Positions 1 through 10,322 are shown, counted from the stretch's first letter. The stretch is 52,787 bases of DNA from Muribacter muris (GCF_001038205.1 NZ_JWIZ01000022.1:1-52787); one strand, 5' to 3'. Notes: generated by a model not told the origin, from the letters alone. Made by a program: numbers and translations.

Positions 1-105
1 ATGGCGTTTTAACCACAGTGAAATAAAAGTTCAATTTTCCATTTTAAAACAATTAGTAAAGCAGAATTTATTCTAGTTATCTAGTACAGCCCCTTTAGAT
101 ATACA

Positions 106-128
106 AGGGACGCCAGAGTGGCGTCCCT
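106..128. repeat. 9-bp perfect palindrome (GGAC-capped hairpin)
   Basis: Arms AGGGACGCC (106-114) and GGCGTCCCT (120-128) enclose a 5-nt loop. The sequence after it is only moderately T-rich, so it may end a transcript arriving from outside the window, or it may be a dispersed palindrome. Other GGAC...GTCC hairpins of the same style occur at 43877-43896, 43953-43976, 44014-44037 and 52729-52752. Confidence 0.6.
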
Positions 129-234
129 ATTGCTATTTTATGACGATATAATCCCGAAAATTTTCCCTCTTTTATTAGAGGAATTTTTACATAAATTCAG
201 GCAAAGGCAACCGCTTGTATCATTACAATATAAG

Positions 235-281
235 CAAAAAATGCTCTAGTCAGACGGTTAAGGAAATTTTCCAGTAGAGCA
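235..281 (-). terminator. Rho-independent terminator of the SGNH lipoprotein gene
   Basis: On the minus strand the 7-bp stem TGCTCTA (275-281) and TAGAGCA (242-248) is followed directly by a run of T (complement of the A-run at 236-241). The long loop contains a second palindrome, GGAAATTTTCC at 262-272. It lies just downstream of the stop codon of the gene ending at 292. Confidence 0.65.
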
Positions 282-291
282 CAAATCTTTT

Positions 292-978
292 TTATTTAAG
301 ATAAGGTTTGATAATTTCTTGCCAACGCAAGTAACCTGCTCCTAATAAATGTAGCCCATCGTTACTATATTGAAGATTCAGCTTTTTCGTATTGATATCA
401 ACAAATGGGGTGTAAATATCAATATAAGTATTTCCCATTTTTTCAGCAATACTTTGAATTTGCTTATTAAATGTCGGAATTTGTTCCCAAAGAGCCGTAT
501 GTCCGGGAAATAATTTTAATTCGTTAGAAACCGGTAACAGACTTTGAATGTATAAGCTAGTTTTAGGAGAGTCCTGCTTTATTTTCAGTGATATAGCCTC
601 TAAATTTTTAAGTACATCTTCAATTTTACCTCCTCGTCCTAAATCATTAATACCTATCAATAAAAATATTTTCTGCGGTTTACCCCGTGTTATTGTCTCT
701 AGCCTATCCAAAATGCCTTGCGTAGTATCTCCGCTAATACCTCGATTTTTATAATACGGGTTTTGGTAAAGTTCAAACCATTCATTGCCATCTGAAATAC
801 TATCGCCTAAGAAAATAATATCCTTGTTTGAAGTAGGCAATTGTTGGAATAAACTCTCTCGTTGGTAGTAATAATTAGAATGTTTTGCCGGTGAATCAGT
901 ATTTAGAGGAGAAGGCGTATTTGGGCTATTACAAGCTGATAGTGCTAAGAGTAGAGATAAAGATAATAATTTTTTCAT
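292..978 (-). CDS. GDSL/SGNH-family esterase lipoprotein
   Basis: A 228-residue predicted lipoprotein. The start at 978 is chosen because GGAG lies 6 nt upstream and the protein then begins with a signal peptide ending in lipobox LSAC (Cys16). The mature part has the SGNH hydrolase blocks: block I FLGDSISDG with the nucleophile Ser, the block with GIND, and a C-terminal DGLHL giving the Asp-x-x-His pair. Family members hydrolyse ester bonds, often acetyl groups on glycans or lipids; the substrate here cannot be told. The lipid anchor places it in the envelope. It stands alone with its own terminator, next to transposase debris, so it may be accessory. A longer frame to 1089 lacks a good ribosome site. 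Confidence 0.8.
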   Translation of the reverse strand: MKKLLSLSLLLALSACNSPNTPSPLNTDSPAKHSNYYYQRESLFQQLPTSNKDIIFLGDSISDGNEWFELYQNPYYKNRGISGDTTQGILDRLETITRGKPQKIFLLIGINDLGRGGKIEDVLKNLEAISLKIKQDSPKTSLYIQSLLPVSNELKLFPGHTALWEQIPTFNKQIQSIAEKMGNTYIDIYTPFVDINTKKLNLQYSNDGLHLLGAGYLRWQEIIKPYLK

Positions 979-1242
979 AGAAAGCTCCGGGGTTAGTTGA
1001 TGTAGAAGCGAAAATAGTATTGAGCTCCATTCGTGGAATGTCAGCTCTTTTTTGTACCGAATAAAAAGGTCTCTAGGTAAAACTTTCAAATTAAAATAGG
1101 AATAGAGAGAAATATAGTGGGGAATTAATAAGAGAGTCAGTCTTGCTGCCGGCTATGGGGAAATGATAATGGATATATTTTGGCATATAGGGCAAAATAG
1201 TTGGGAAAAGATGACTTAACGCCTTATAGTACAAGGATTTAA

Positions 1243-2019
1243 GCCATCTTTTTGAAAAATGAACAAAAAACGTGTCTACATTGTCAATATTCCCCAATCC
1301 ACAAGTATGGCACTCAAAATAACCTTCAGAGTTATAAATGCCCGAACTGTAATAAAACTTTTACCTTCCTCGCAAATTAAATGCCAGCCGGATTTGGCTT
1401 GATTATTCGATGGGAAAACAAACCCATCAACAATGGGCAGATAAATATCATTGTTCCCCTTGAACAATCCGCCGATATTTAGCAAAAGTTCCTAAATCTT
1501 TATTAAATTCCCCACAAAATAAATCTCTCATTCTTATTATCGATACCACCTTTTTTCATCGTGATTTTGGTGTAATGGTTTTTATCGACAGTCTCTCAAC
1601 CAAAGTGGTTTATCATCAAATCGTCAAAACAGAAAAAAACATTTATAAAAGGGCACTGAATAAGCTAAGAGAGAAAGGCTATATGCTTCAATTGGTTACC
1701 TGTTATGGGAAAGCCCTTTTTAATACACCGATACAGATGTTCTAATTTCATTTAGCCTCAATGGTCATAAGAAAGCTGAGAAAACAACATAAATCTCATG
1801 CAGAAGAGAATTAAAAACGATGATAAGGGCATTAAAGCATAGTACAAAAAATGAATTTTATCTTCGCTTATCCTATTATAAGTGCATTTCCCTACCTTAT
1901 TTTGGATGTGTTATCTGTTAAATACCAGCAAGCAGGTTGATGATTTTTTATTCGGTTTAGTTGAGTACGACCCATTGACCACTTGGAGGGAAAAGTGGTC
2001 AATGACTACCTCTAAGTAA
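1243..2019 (+). pseudogene. Decayed transposase, IS256-variant Zn-binding type
   Basis: Pieces of one transposase survive in several frames. At 1273-1360 a zinc ribbon is readable: CLHCQ, then YKCPNCNKTF. At about 1530-1743 one open frame has IIDTTFFHRDFGVMVF, with the first catalytic Asp, and then VTCYGKALF, where the family normally has a TCDG-like motif, so the second catalytic Asp is Tyr. It then reads FHLASMVIRKL, matching the conserved FHQ...VTRYL stretch after an in-frame stop. Near 1973-2019 IDHLEGK matches the C-terminal NHLEG motif. Stops and frame changes break it throughout, so it is not functional. Family assignment is from remembered Pasteurellaceae relatives. Confidence 0.7.
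1973..2004. repeat. 12-bp perfect inverted repeat
   Basis: CATTGACCACTT (1973-1984) and AAGTGGTCAATG (1993-2004) are exact complements around an 8-nt loop. It falls in the HLEG-coding end of the decayed transposase, so it may be chance or the scar of a small inversion. Confidence 0.6.
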
Positions 2020-2456
2020 AGCCTGCCTCTGTAGCAATATAGGTGATATTCTCAAACTAAATCTGGTTAGGGGAAGAAGGTAGCGTTGATGTGCAAGATT
2101 TGCCTCAAATTCAATCGCCTTCGTTTCCATACTTCCAGTGGGGCAAGGAGCTCTAAAGGCATCCGTCAATGGTAAATCGTAGCACGATATAGCGTTAAAT
2201 AACGTGCTAACTACTGAGAGGATGAAAGATCATCGGGAGGAAACTTTTTTGCTGGATATTGCCGCTGTATAATTGCTTGCTCTTTGCCCACAGATGTTGG
2301 ATTTTCCATTGGTTCAGGCGTAATAGCAGTACGGATACCTAAATATTAGAGTGTCCAACGGTTGAGTACCGCCTTTTATTTTTAGACAAGTTTACCAATA
2401 TGTCTTTTAAATATTGTAGGAAATTAGACCATTACAGGGTAGATTGTTACTTATGG
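2020..2456. other. Intergenic stretch with possible coding debris
   Basis: No intact gene is seen. On the minus strand two short open frames look protein-like but lack convincing starts. One covers 2214-2345 (44 codons, ending KKFPPDDLSSSQ). The other covers 2002-2229 (76 codons, containing LTDAFRAPCPTGSMETKAI). They are in different frames and may be one broken gene; I do not recognise it. A dyad TAGCACG (2180-2186) / CGTGCTA (2203-2209) is also present. Confidence 0.4.
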
Positions 2457-2612
2457 CTACGCTTTCGGCGGTTCGTCTTTTTTGCGTTCCGGATCAAATT
2501 TTACTACCGGGACGCAGCCACGGCACGCCCCTTGTTCTACGCCGAGATCTTTACAGAGGGCGTTATATTTATCCATCAGTTTACGAAAAAACGATTTTGG
2601 TTGTTCTGTCAT
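2457..2612 (-). CDS. Small CxxC protein downstream of ccmF
   Basis: A 51-residue ORF starting at ATG 2612 with GGAG and AAGG upstream, 24 nt after the ccmF stop and on the same strand, so probably in the ccmEF transcript. It is hydrophilic with no signal peptide. It begins MTEQPKSFFRKLMDKY, has Cys20, and then GACRGCVPVVKFDPE with a CxxC pair (Cys30, Cys33). The tail is lysine- and proline-rich. It resembles a family of small conserved Pasteurellaceae proteins of unknown function (possibly DUF5363, from memory). The position suggests a link to cytochrome c maturation or thiol chemistry, but that is inference; function is not known. Confidence 0.75.
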   Translation of the reverse strand: MTEQPKSFFRKLMDKYNALCKDLGVEQGACRGCVPVVKFDPERKKDEPPKA

Positions 2613-2636
2613 TGCCTTTTCTCCTAGCACAGATGA

Positions 2637-4592
2637 TTATTGAGCCATATTGGGTTTTGTGGTTTTGAGACGGTAACGTTTGTCTAGCATACAGAGTAGG
2701 CCGCCAAGTGCCATAAAGACACCGCCCAGCCAAATCCAGCGGATAAACGGCTTATAGTATAACCGCACGCCCCAAGAGCCGTCTTCCAATCTTTCACCGA
2801 GGGCGGCATAGAGATCACGGGTAAAGCCCCAATCAATTGCAGCTTCGGTCATTCCCATTTTGCTGACATTATAGAAACGTTTTTCGGCGTGCAGTGTCGC
2901 TTCGTATTCACCGTTGCGATGAATTTCAATGTCTGCCGTGCCGCCAATGTAGTTTGCGCCGTTGCTATCTCTGATGCCTTTAAAGGTAAATTGGTAATCT
3001 AGGATATTGACGCTATCGCCTACGTTCATTCTGACATCTTTCTCAATGCTGAAGTTTTGGCTAAAAGCGATGCCAAAGACCGTCATTGCGACGCCTAAAT
3101 GAGCGAGTACCATTCCCCAGTGCGAGCGGGGGAGTTTAAAGATGCCGACTAAAAACGAATGGCGGTGAGTTGCCCGCTGATGCAGTTCGTAGAGGCTTAG
3201 TAGTAGGATAATCAGTGCCATCATCGTGCCTAATACGGCACTGAGGGTGATGTGATTACCGAACAGGTAAGGCAACCCAAAGCCAAGCACCGTCATCAGT
3301 ATTAGAGCGATAATAACCGGCAGACGAATAGCGGAAACCTGATCCCGCCGCCATTTGACCAGTGGCCCGATACCCAGTAATAATGAAAACGGAATCATCA
3401 GGCTCATAAACATTTGGTCGAAAAACGGTGCGCCGATTGAAATAGAACCTAAGCCGATTTGCTTATGAATTAGCGGTAAGATTGTCCCTAGAAAAACCAC
3501 CGATAAAAATGCCATCAGTAGAATATTGTTGAGTAGCAGCATTGATTCTCGGGAGTAACGTTCCGAGTTATCCAAACTTTTGATTTTGCTGCCTTGATAG
3601 GCATAAAGAAGCAGTGAGCCGCCGATCACTAAAACTAAATAGGCAAGAATATATAAGCCTCGGGTCGGGTCTGACGCGAAAGCGTGTACCGAGACTAAAA
3701 TCCCTGACCGTACGAGGAAGGTGCCGAGCAAACAGAGGGAAAAGGCTAAAATTGCCAGTAAGACTGTCCACGCTTTAAATGTGCTGCGTTTTTCCGTAAC
3801 CGCCAATGAGTGAATCAGTGCCGTCCCGGCTAACCAAGGCATTAGCGAGGCGTTTTCGACGGGATCCCAAAACCACCAGCCGCCCCAGCCAAGCTCGTAG
3901 TACGCCCACCACGAGCCGAGTACAATCCCCAAAGTGAGAAAGACCCAAGCCGCCATTGTCCAAGGGCGCGACCATCTTGCCCACGCTGTGTCCAATCTGC
4001 CGGTCATTAAGGACGCGATAGCAAAGGCAAATGCCACCGAAAAGCCGACATAGCCCATATAGAGTAGCGGCGGGTGGAAAATCAGCCCCACATCTTGCAA
4101 CATCGGGTTAAGCTCGCGCCCATCGACCGGAAAATTCGGGAAAGTACGGTCAAACGGGTTGGAAGTAAACAGAATAAACACTAAAAAGCCAATGCTCACT
4201 AACCCCATAATGCCTAAAACCCTTGCTACCGCATCTTCCGGCATTTGGCGGCTAAAGAGCGCGACGGCGACGCTCCACAAGGAAAGCAGCCAAATCCAGA
4301 GTAATAGAGAGCCTTCGTGTGAACCCCACACGGCGGACAAGCGATACTCAATCGGCAGCAGGCTGTTGGAATTATTCACCACATATTGTACGGTAAAATC
4401 ATTGACGGCGAACAGATAGAACAGTGCGCCAAAGGAAACGCTCAAGGCAAGGAAAAGCGCCCACGTCATCGGGCGGGCAAGTGCGATGAGGGAGGCATTG
4501 CCTTTTTCTGCGCCGACAAGCGGTAGGATCGCCAATAAAATTGACAACGCCAAGCTGACAGCGAGTGCGTAATTACCTAATTCGGCAATCAT
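2637..4592 (-). CDS. ccmF: Cytochrome c heme lyase subunit CcmF
   Basis: A 651-residue multi-spanning inner-membrane protein of normal CcmF length. It holds the tryptophan-rich heme-handling (WWD) motif [15 protein letters not shown] in a periplasmic loop and starts with a hydrophobic [14 protein letters not shown]. CcmF takes heme from holo-CcmE and, with CcmH, ligates it to apocytochrome c in the periplasm. It overlaps ccmE by four bases (ATGA at 4589-4592), so the two are translationally coupled. The usual next genes ccmG and ccmH are not in this window; a small CxxC gene follows instead. Confidence 0.95.
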   Translation of the reverse strand: MIAELGNYALAVSLALSILLAILPLVGAEKGNASLIALARPMTWALFLALSVSFGALFYLFAVNDFTVQYVVNNSNSLLPIEYRLSAVWGSHEGSLLLWIWLLSLWSVAVALFSRQMPEDAVARVLGIMGLVSIGFLVFILFTSNPFDRTFPNFPVDGRELNPMLQDVGLIFHPPLLYMGYVGFSVAFAFAIASLMTGRLDTAWARWSRPWTMAAWVFLTLGIVLGSWWAYYELGWGGWWFWDPVENASLMPWLAGTALIHSLAVTEKRSTFKAWTVLLAILAFSLCLLGTFLVRSGILVSVHAFASDPTRGLYILAYLVLVIGGSLLLYAYQGSKIKSLDNSERYSRESMLLLNNILLMAFLSVVFLGTILPLIHKQIGLGSISIGAPFFDQMFMSLMIPFSLLLGIGPLVKWRRDQVSAIRLPVIIALILMTVLGFGLPYLFGNHITLSAVLGTMMALIILLLSLYELHQRATHRHSFLVGIFKLPRSHWGMVLAHLGVAMTVFGIAFSQNFSIEKDVRMNVGDSVNILDYQFTFKGIRDSNGANYIGGTADIEIHRNGEYEATLHAEKRFYNVSKMGMTEAAIDWGFTRDLYAALGERLEDGSWGVRLYYKPFIRWIWLGGVFMALGGLLCMLDKRYRLKTTKPNMAQ

Positions 4593-5110
4593 TTTTGTTC
4601 TCCCCGTTGATAGCGATCCCGTTCGGACTCACCTTTTAAATCGTTAGCGGAAATACCCATTGGCTGATGCTGTTTTTTCATCTGATCATCCAGCTCCGGC
4701 GGCATATAGTTTTCATCGTGTTTTGCTAGCACTTCGGTAGCTTTCAGTTTGGTCGGCTCAATCAATGTACCTTGTGCCACAATGCCCTGCCCTTCACGGA
4801 ATAAATCCGGCAAAATGCCCTCAAATTCCACTTCGATCGCCGGTCCGATATCGTTTAAGCCAAAATTGACTTTGAGGGTTTTATTGTCCCGTTTAACCGA
4901 GCCATCCACCACCATTCCGCCTACACGGATACGTTGCCCCACTTCAGGCTTTGTTTTCGGATCGTTATTTTTGCCGTAAATAATTTCGGACGGGGTATAA
5001 AAAAGGTCGATATTTTGGCTGAGGGCATAAAGGGTCAAACCGGCGGCAACCGCGACACCGCTGAGTACAGATAACACCACTTTTAAGCGGGATTTGCGTC
5101 TTGGGTTCAT
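4589..5110 (-). CDS. ccmE: Periplasmic heme chaperone CcmE
   Basis: A 173-residue protein starting [10 protein letters not shown], as in the family; a longer frame to 5182 adds 24 unlikely residues. One N-terminal membrane anchor (about residues 10-30) is followed by an OB-fold periplasmic domain. The conserved [10 protein letters not shown] has His131, which binds heme covalently, and Tyr135. CcmE receives heme exported by CcmABCD and hands it to CcmF. It is first in the ccmE-ccmF unit; ccmABCD are not next door, since murA with its own terminator lies upstream. Confidence 0.93.
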   Translation of the reverse strand: MNPRRKSRLKVVLSVLSGVAVAAGLTLYALSQNIDLFYTPSEIIYGKNNDPKTKPEVGQRIRVGGMVVDGSVKRDNKTLKVNFGLNDIGPAIEVEFEGILPDLFREGQGIVAQGTLIEPTKLKATEVLAKHDENYMPPELDDQMKKQHQPMGISANDLKGESERDRYQRGEQK

Positions 5111-5305
5111 AAGTAAAACACTCCGAAAGATGATAACCGAGCGACTTTGCCGATGGATTTGCAAAAAAGATGCCAAAACCAACCGCTTGTAAGCCGACTT
5201 GCCGGATCAATGTACCACTGAAAAATAAACTAAAATCGCCGCTATCCTATCAAAAAAACCGATAAAAAGCGTCAATTATTCCGTTCGGTTTTGATCTAAC
5301 AGGGG

Positions 5306-5333
5306 TAAAAATAAAGGGGCGTTAAGCCCCTTT
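5306..5333 (-). terminator. Terminator after murA
   Basis: Stem AAAGGGGC (5313-5320) / GCCCCTTT (5326-5333) with a 5-nt loop, followed on the minus strand by TTTATTTTTA. It ends the mla-murA operon about 25 nt after the murA stop and separates it from ccmE. Confidence 0.85.
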
Positions 5334-5358
5334 GATATTTGTTCATCGTTTATCGGTA

Positions 5359-6642
<1,284 letters not shown>

Positions 6643-6711
6643 TTAAATTAACACGAGAGACGGGCGGTAAGCGGTCGGTTACAGGCAAAAATCTGCAAAA
6701 CGACTTGACGA

Positions 6712-6972
6712 TTAACCCGGCATATTTAATAGACGTTCTCGTTTCCACTGTTCAGTAGTGAAGGTTTTGATCGTTAATGCGTGAATAGCATTGGAGGCAA
6801 ATAGCTCTGTGAGCGGTGCATAGATCATTTGCTGCTGCTTCACTTTTGAGAGGCTGGCGAATTGATCGCTCACGGCGATTACGCCGTAGTGTGAGCCTTC
6901 ACCTTGCACATACACTTCATCAAGGGTGAGGGCATTTTTGAGGATTTCTTCAATTTGTTTCGGTTCGATCAT
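6712..6972 (-). CDS. ibaG: BolA-family protein IbaG
   Basis: An 86-residue BolA/IbaG-type protein, starting MIEPKQIEEILKNAL at 6972; the frame extends further upstream but the family begins here. It has the BolA fold pattern with VQGEGSHYGVIAVSD and C-terminal HALTIKTFT, and His48-type ligands that in relatives bind [2Fe-2S] clusters together with a monothiol glutaredoxin. The start lies inside the 3' end of mlaB (23-nt overlap), and murA follows. Relatives are linked to acid stress and iron-sulfur trafficking. Confidence 0.9.
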   Translation of the reverse strand: MIEPKQIEEILKNALTLDEVYVQGEGSHYGVIAVSDQFASLSKVKQQQMIYAPLTELFASNAIHALTIKTFTTEQWKRERLLNMPG

Positions 6973-7309
6973 TGTAACATTCTCTGTATAAAAAAGGGGA
7001 AAACCAAGCGGATAACCCAAAGAGCGCCGCTAAATTTTTGACCGTATCGGGCGGGTTAATGACGCTATTGCAATTCTGCTTTTGATAGTGGTTGAGTAAT
7101 TCAGCCAATAAAGTAAAGCCGGAAGAATCTATTTGGGTGAGTGATTTGAGATCCCAATAGATATGCTGATTGGCTTTCGGCGATAAAAAAGAAGCACGTT
7201 GCTTCCAAAGTGGAAGCAACGTGTCCCGTGTCAGTTCGCCGGATAACTGTACCATCAGGCTTTCGTTATTTTGCTGAATGTCCCATTTTAATGGACTTTT
7301 TGCATTCAT
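6950..7309 (-). CDS. mlaB: Mla ABC transporter STAS subunit MlaB
   Basis: A 119-residue STAS-domain protein with the family loop QIDSSGFTLLAELL carrying the conserved Ser. MlaB is a cytoplasmic subunit that stabilises the MlaF ATPase in the inner-membrane MlaFEDB complex for phospholipid transport between membranes. It is somewhat longer than the roughly 97-residue E. coli protein, and its last 20 or so residues (ending CYNDRTETN) run over the start of ibaG. It starts 10 bp after mlaC. Confidence 0.88.
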   Translation of the reverse strand: MNAKSPLKWDIQQNNESLMVQLSGELTRDTLLPLWKQRASFLSPKANQHIYWDLKSLTQIDSSGFTLLAELLNHYQKQNCNSVINPPDTVKNLAALFGLSAWFSPFLYRECYNDRTETN

Positions 7310-7319
7310 AACAGTGTTA

Positions 7320-7958
7320 TTATTTGCTCAATGTGATCGGTTGTTTGGCAGATTGCGCAACCTGTGCGGTTAAAGCATCAATGCCTTTTTGACGTAATAC
7401 GCCACTCCACTCGTTTTGTTTGGTTGCGACCATACTCACCCCTTCCGCTGCCATATCGTAGGCTTGCCATTCACCGGTACGGCTGTTTTTACGCCATTTG
7501 AAATCCAGTTTGATCGGTTGAGCGTTGCCGGATTGCAACACATTGACACGGATACTCACAATAGATTTATCGCCAAGGGGTTTTTCCGATTCGATTTGCA
7601 CTTGTTGATCGCTATATTGGGTGAGAACCTGCGCATAGGATTGTTCAATAAATTGACCGAACGCCGTGAAAAAGGCTTCACGTTGTGCATCGCTCGCCGC
7701 TGACAAGTTTTTGCCTAACACTAATTGACCGGCATATTTAACGTGAATATGCGGCATTAAATCGTTACGCACGATAGTCCGTAAATAGTTCGGATCTTTT
7801 TTAATTTTGGCTTGGCTGGCTTTAATATCGCCAAACAATTTATCCGCCGTTTGTTGCATCAACACATAAGGGCTGGTATTCGCAAACGCATTGTTTGCCA
7901 CTAATGTTGATAGTGCAACCGCACCGGCAATCAATATTTTTTTTAGGGTTTTAATCAT
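7320..7958 (-). CDS. mlaC: Periplasmic phospholipid carrier MlaC
   Basis: A 212-residue secreted protein. The signal peptide is MIKTLKKILIAGAVALSTLV with likely cleavage after NAFA. The mature domain is the toluene-tolerance Ttg2/MlaC fold, with LRTIVRNDLMPHI and FKWRKNSRTGEW. MlaC ferries single phospholipids across the periplasm between the outer-membrane MlaA complex and inner-membrane MlaFEDB. It lies between mlaD and mlaB in the conserved operon. Confidence 0.94.
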   Translation of the reverse strand: MIKTLKKILIAGAVALSTLVANNAFANTSPYVLMQQTADKLFGDIKASQAKIKKDPNYLRTIVRNDLMPHIHVKYAGQLVLGKNLSAASDAQREAFFTAFGQFIEQSYAQVLTQYSDQQVQIESEKPLGDKSIVSIRVNVLQSGNAQPIKLDFKWRKNSRTGEWQAYDMAAEGVSMVATKQNEWSGVLRQKGIDALTAQVAQSAKQPITLSK

Positions 7959-7994
7959 TTTAACACTCCAAGTTGATGGGGATTACCCACGTGT

Positions 7995-8504
7995 TTATTC
8001 CGCTTTGGGTTCAGCGGTATCGTTAGTTTGGTCAGCTTTTTTATCACCGTATAAAAACTGACCGATTAAATCTTCAAGCACCATTGCAGAATTAGTATCG
8101 GCAAAGGTATCGCCTGCTTTTAGCATTTCTGTTTCGCCTTCAATCGTAAAGCCGACATTCAATGCAATATATTGTTCGCCAAGTAAGCCGGAGGTTTTAA
8201 TCGACAGCGAGCTGGTGTCGGGAATCTGATTAAATTCCTCATTGACGGCTAAGGTAACTTTCGGGGTATAGGTTTTGGTATCCAACTCAATATTGGCTAC
8301 TCTGCCTACCACGACCCCGCCGACCTTAATCGGCGCACGGACTTTTAGTCCGCCGATATTATCGAAAGTTGCATACAGGGGATAAGTTTTTTCCGCAGAA
8401 AAGCCCTGTACGTTTGCCACACGCAAGCCGAGAAAGACTAACGCCCCCAAGCCAAGCAGTACAAACAGCCCGACCCAAAATTCATACTTAATTGATTGAC
8501 GCAT
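7995..8504 (-). CDS. mlaD: MCE-domain subunit MlaD
   Basis: A 169-residue protein with one N-terminal membrane helix (about residues 8-30, YEFWVGLFVLLGLGALVFLG) and a periplasmic MCE domain (about 38-120, with GGLKVRAPIKVGGVVVGRV). MlaD forms a hexameric ring above MlaE and gives a lipid channel. The tail after residue 145 is charged and likely disordered. mlaE ends 72 bp upstream, and the gap contains a diverged uptake signal. Confidence 0.95.
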   Translation of the reverse strand: MRQSIKYEFWVGLFVLLGLGALVFLGLRVANVQGFSAEKTYPLYATFDNIGGLKVRAPIKVGGVVVGRVANIELDTKTYTPKVTLAVNEEFNQIPDTSSLSIKTSGLLGEQYIALNVGFTIEGETEMLKAGDTFADTNSAMVLEDLIGQFLYGDKKADQTNDTAEPKAE

Positions 8505-8576
8505 AATTGTCCTTAAATTTGATAAAAATCAACCGATGCAAGCGGTTTGATTATGCCATTTTTTTACCAATGTGGT

Positions 8577-9353
8577 TTAACCGCCGAACATAATGGCAGT
8601 CAAAATAAAATCTAAGCCCAGTACCGTAAGCGATGCGTGTACCACGGTGCGCGTGGTTGCTTGGCTAATGCCTTCGGAGGTCGGTAGCGCATCGTAGCCG
8701 TTAAATAAGGCAATCCAAACTACCGCAAAGGCAAAGACAATGCTTTTGATAAAGCCGTTCAGCAGATCGGTCAGTGTAACGCTATTTTGCATTACCGACC
8801 AAAAGCTGCCTGAGTCCACCCCTTTCCAATCCACGCCGACTAGCGAACCGCCCCAAATACCGATAGCGGTAAAGATCACAGCCAAGATCGGCATCGCAAT
8901 GACCCCCGCCCAAAAACGTGGCGCAACCACGCGGCGTAGCGGATCAACCGCCATCATTTCCAAGCTGGAGAGCTGCTCGGTGGCTTTCATTAAGCCGATT
9001 TCGGCGGTTAATGCCGATCCGGCACGTCCGGCGAACAGCAGTGCCGTTACTACCGGCCCTAATTCACGCAGCAGCGAGAGGGAAACCAACTGCCCTAAAC
9101 TCGTTTCGGCGGAAAAGTCCACCAAGACGACATAGCATTGCAAGCCCAGCACCATTCCGATAAACAAGCCGGAGAGCATAATAATCAATAACGATTGGAC
9201 GCCTAAAACGTGGAGTTGCTTAATCAGCAGCGGCGTATGTTTACGCCATTCCGGTTTGCCAACCAAAGCCCCCCAAAGTAAAAAGCTGGCACGTCCGAAT
9301 GCTCTCACTGTACGGATCACCGAGCTGCCCAGGGAAGAAATAAACTTAATCAT
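8577..9353 (-). CDS. mlaE: Mla ABC transporter permease MlaE
   Basis: A 258-residue integral membrane permease of the MlaE family. It shows the conserved [19 protein letters not shown] followed by [11 protein letters not shown] and the coupling region with [17 protein letters not shown]. MlaE dimers form the membrane core of the phospholipid transporter. Its first 8 nt overlap the end of mlaF, pointing to coupled translation. Confidence 0.96.
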   Translation of the reverse strand: MIKFISSLGSSVIRTVRAFGRASFLLWGALVGKPEWRKHTPLLIKQLHVLGVQSLLIIMLSGLFIGMVLGLQCYVVLVDFSAETSLGQLVSLSLLRELGPVVTALLFAGRAGSALTAEIGLMKATEQLSSLEMMAVDPLRRVVAPRFWAGVIAMPILAVIFTAIGIWGGSLVGVDWKGVDSGSFWSVMQNSVTLTDLLNGFIKSIVFAFAVVWIALFNGYDALPTSEGISQATTRTVVHASLTVLGLDFILTAIMFGG

Positions 9354-10149
9354 TAAATAATTCCTCCGTGTAGGCTTTTGCCGGATAGTGGAAACGCACC
9401 GGTCCGTCTGCTTTGCCGGCTAAAAATTGCACCACTTGCGGATCTTGGCTGGCTTGTAATTGTGCCGGCGTGCCTTCAGCAATAATCCGTTTATCTGCCA
9501 CAATGTAGGCATAGTCGGCGATACTCAAGACTTCGGTTACATCGTGGGATACGACAATAGAGGTCAGGTTTAAGGTTTGGTTTAATTTTTTGATTAAATC
9601 AACAATCACGCCCATACTGATCGGATCTTGGCCGGTAAACGGCTCATCATACATAATCAAATCGGGATCTAAGGCGATTGCCCGTGCTAATGCCGCTCGG
9701 CGTGCCATTCCGCCCGATAACTCGGACGGCATTAAATCTGCCGCACCCCGCAGCCCGACTGCTTCCAATTTCATTAATACTAATTTGCGGATAAGGGCTT
9801 CGGGTAAGCGGGTATGTTCCCGTAACGGAAATGCCACATTATCAAACGTGGAGAGATCGGTGAATAATGCCCCCGATTGAAACAACATTCCCATTCGTTG
9901 TCGAAGTTGGTACAGGGTTTTATTGGAGGCTGTGCAGATATTTTGACCGTCAAAGAAAATATCGCCTGATTCCGGCAGAATTTGTCCGCCGATTAAGCGT
10001 AAGAGCGTGGTTTTGCCGATCCCTGACGGGCCCATAATGGCAGTAATTTTGCCTTTTTGGACAGACAGATTGAGATTATCGTAAATCACCCGCTCACCCC
10101 GTTTGAAGGTGAGATGTTGGATTTCGACCAAATTTTGCGCTTGACTCAT
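9346..10149 (-). CDS. mlaF: Mla ABC transporter ATPase MlaF
   Basis: A 267-residue ABC ATPase. Walker A is [11 protein letters not shown], the signature motif is [14 protein letters not shown] and Walker B is [14 protein letters not shown], with a switch His in VVSHD. It powers MlaE in the complex that maintains outer-membrane lipid asymmetry. It is the first gene of the mla operon; the promoter should lie in the 173-bp gap to dolP, which also holds an imperfect uptake signal near 10309-10320. Confidence 0.96.
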   Translation of the reverse strand: MSQAQNLVEIQHLTFKRGERVIYDNLNLSVQKGKITAIMGPSGIGKTTLLRLIGGQILPESGDIFFDGQNICTASNKTLYQLRQRMGMLFQSGALFTDLSTFDNVAFPLREHTRLPEALIRKLVLMKLEAVGLRGAADLMPSELSGGMARRAALARAIALDPDLIMYDEPFTGQDPISMGVIVDLIKKLNQTLNLTSIVVSHDVTEVLSIADYAYIVADKRIIAEGTPAQLQASQDPQVVQFLAGKADGPVRFHYPAKAYTEELFND

Positions 10150-10322
10150 TCTGCGTTTCTCTTATTAAAAAAGGGTTCGGATAATCGCTAAACGGCTAAA
10201 CAATGTCAAATCCTTTTAAATAAATTGACAAAAATTATCCAAATAAAAAGGCATACGGGCTGAATATGCCTTTATTACTCGCTTGTTTTGCAACAAATAC
10301 GGTGTAACCGACCGCTTGCAAG

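Noticed and set aside
1091-1485. Minus-strand frames of 68-69 codons near the transposase
   Set aside because: They are antisense to the zinc-ribbon coding part of the remnant and have no protein-like motifs.
5111-5182. N-terminal extension of CcmE to 5182
   Set aside because: CcmE proteins begin at the MNPRRK-type start; the extension has no signal and no ribosome site.
8740-9135. 131-codon plus-strand frame within mlaE
   Set aside because: Shadow of mlaE; no independent start signals and low-complexity Ser/Ala/Pro content.
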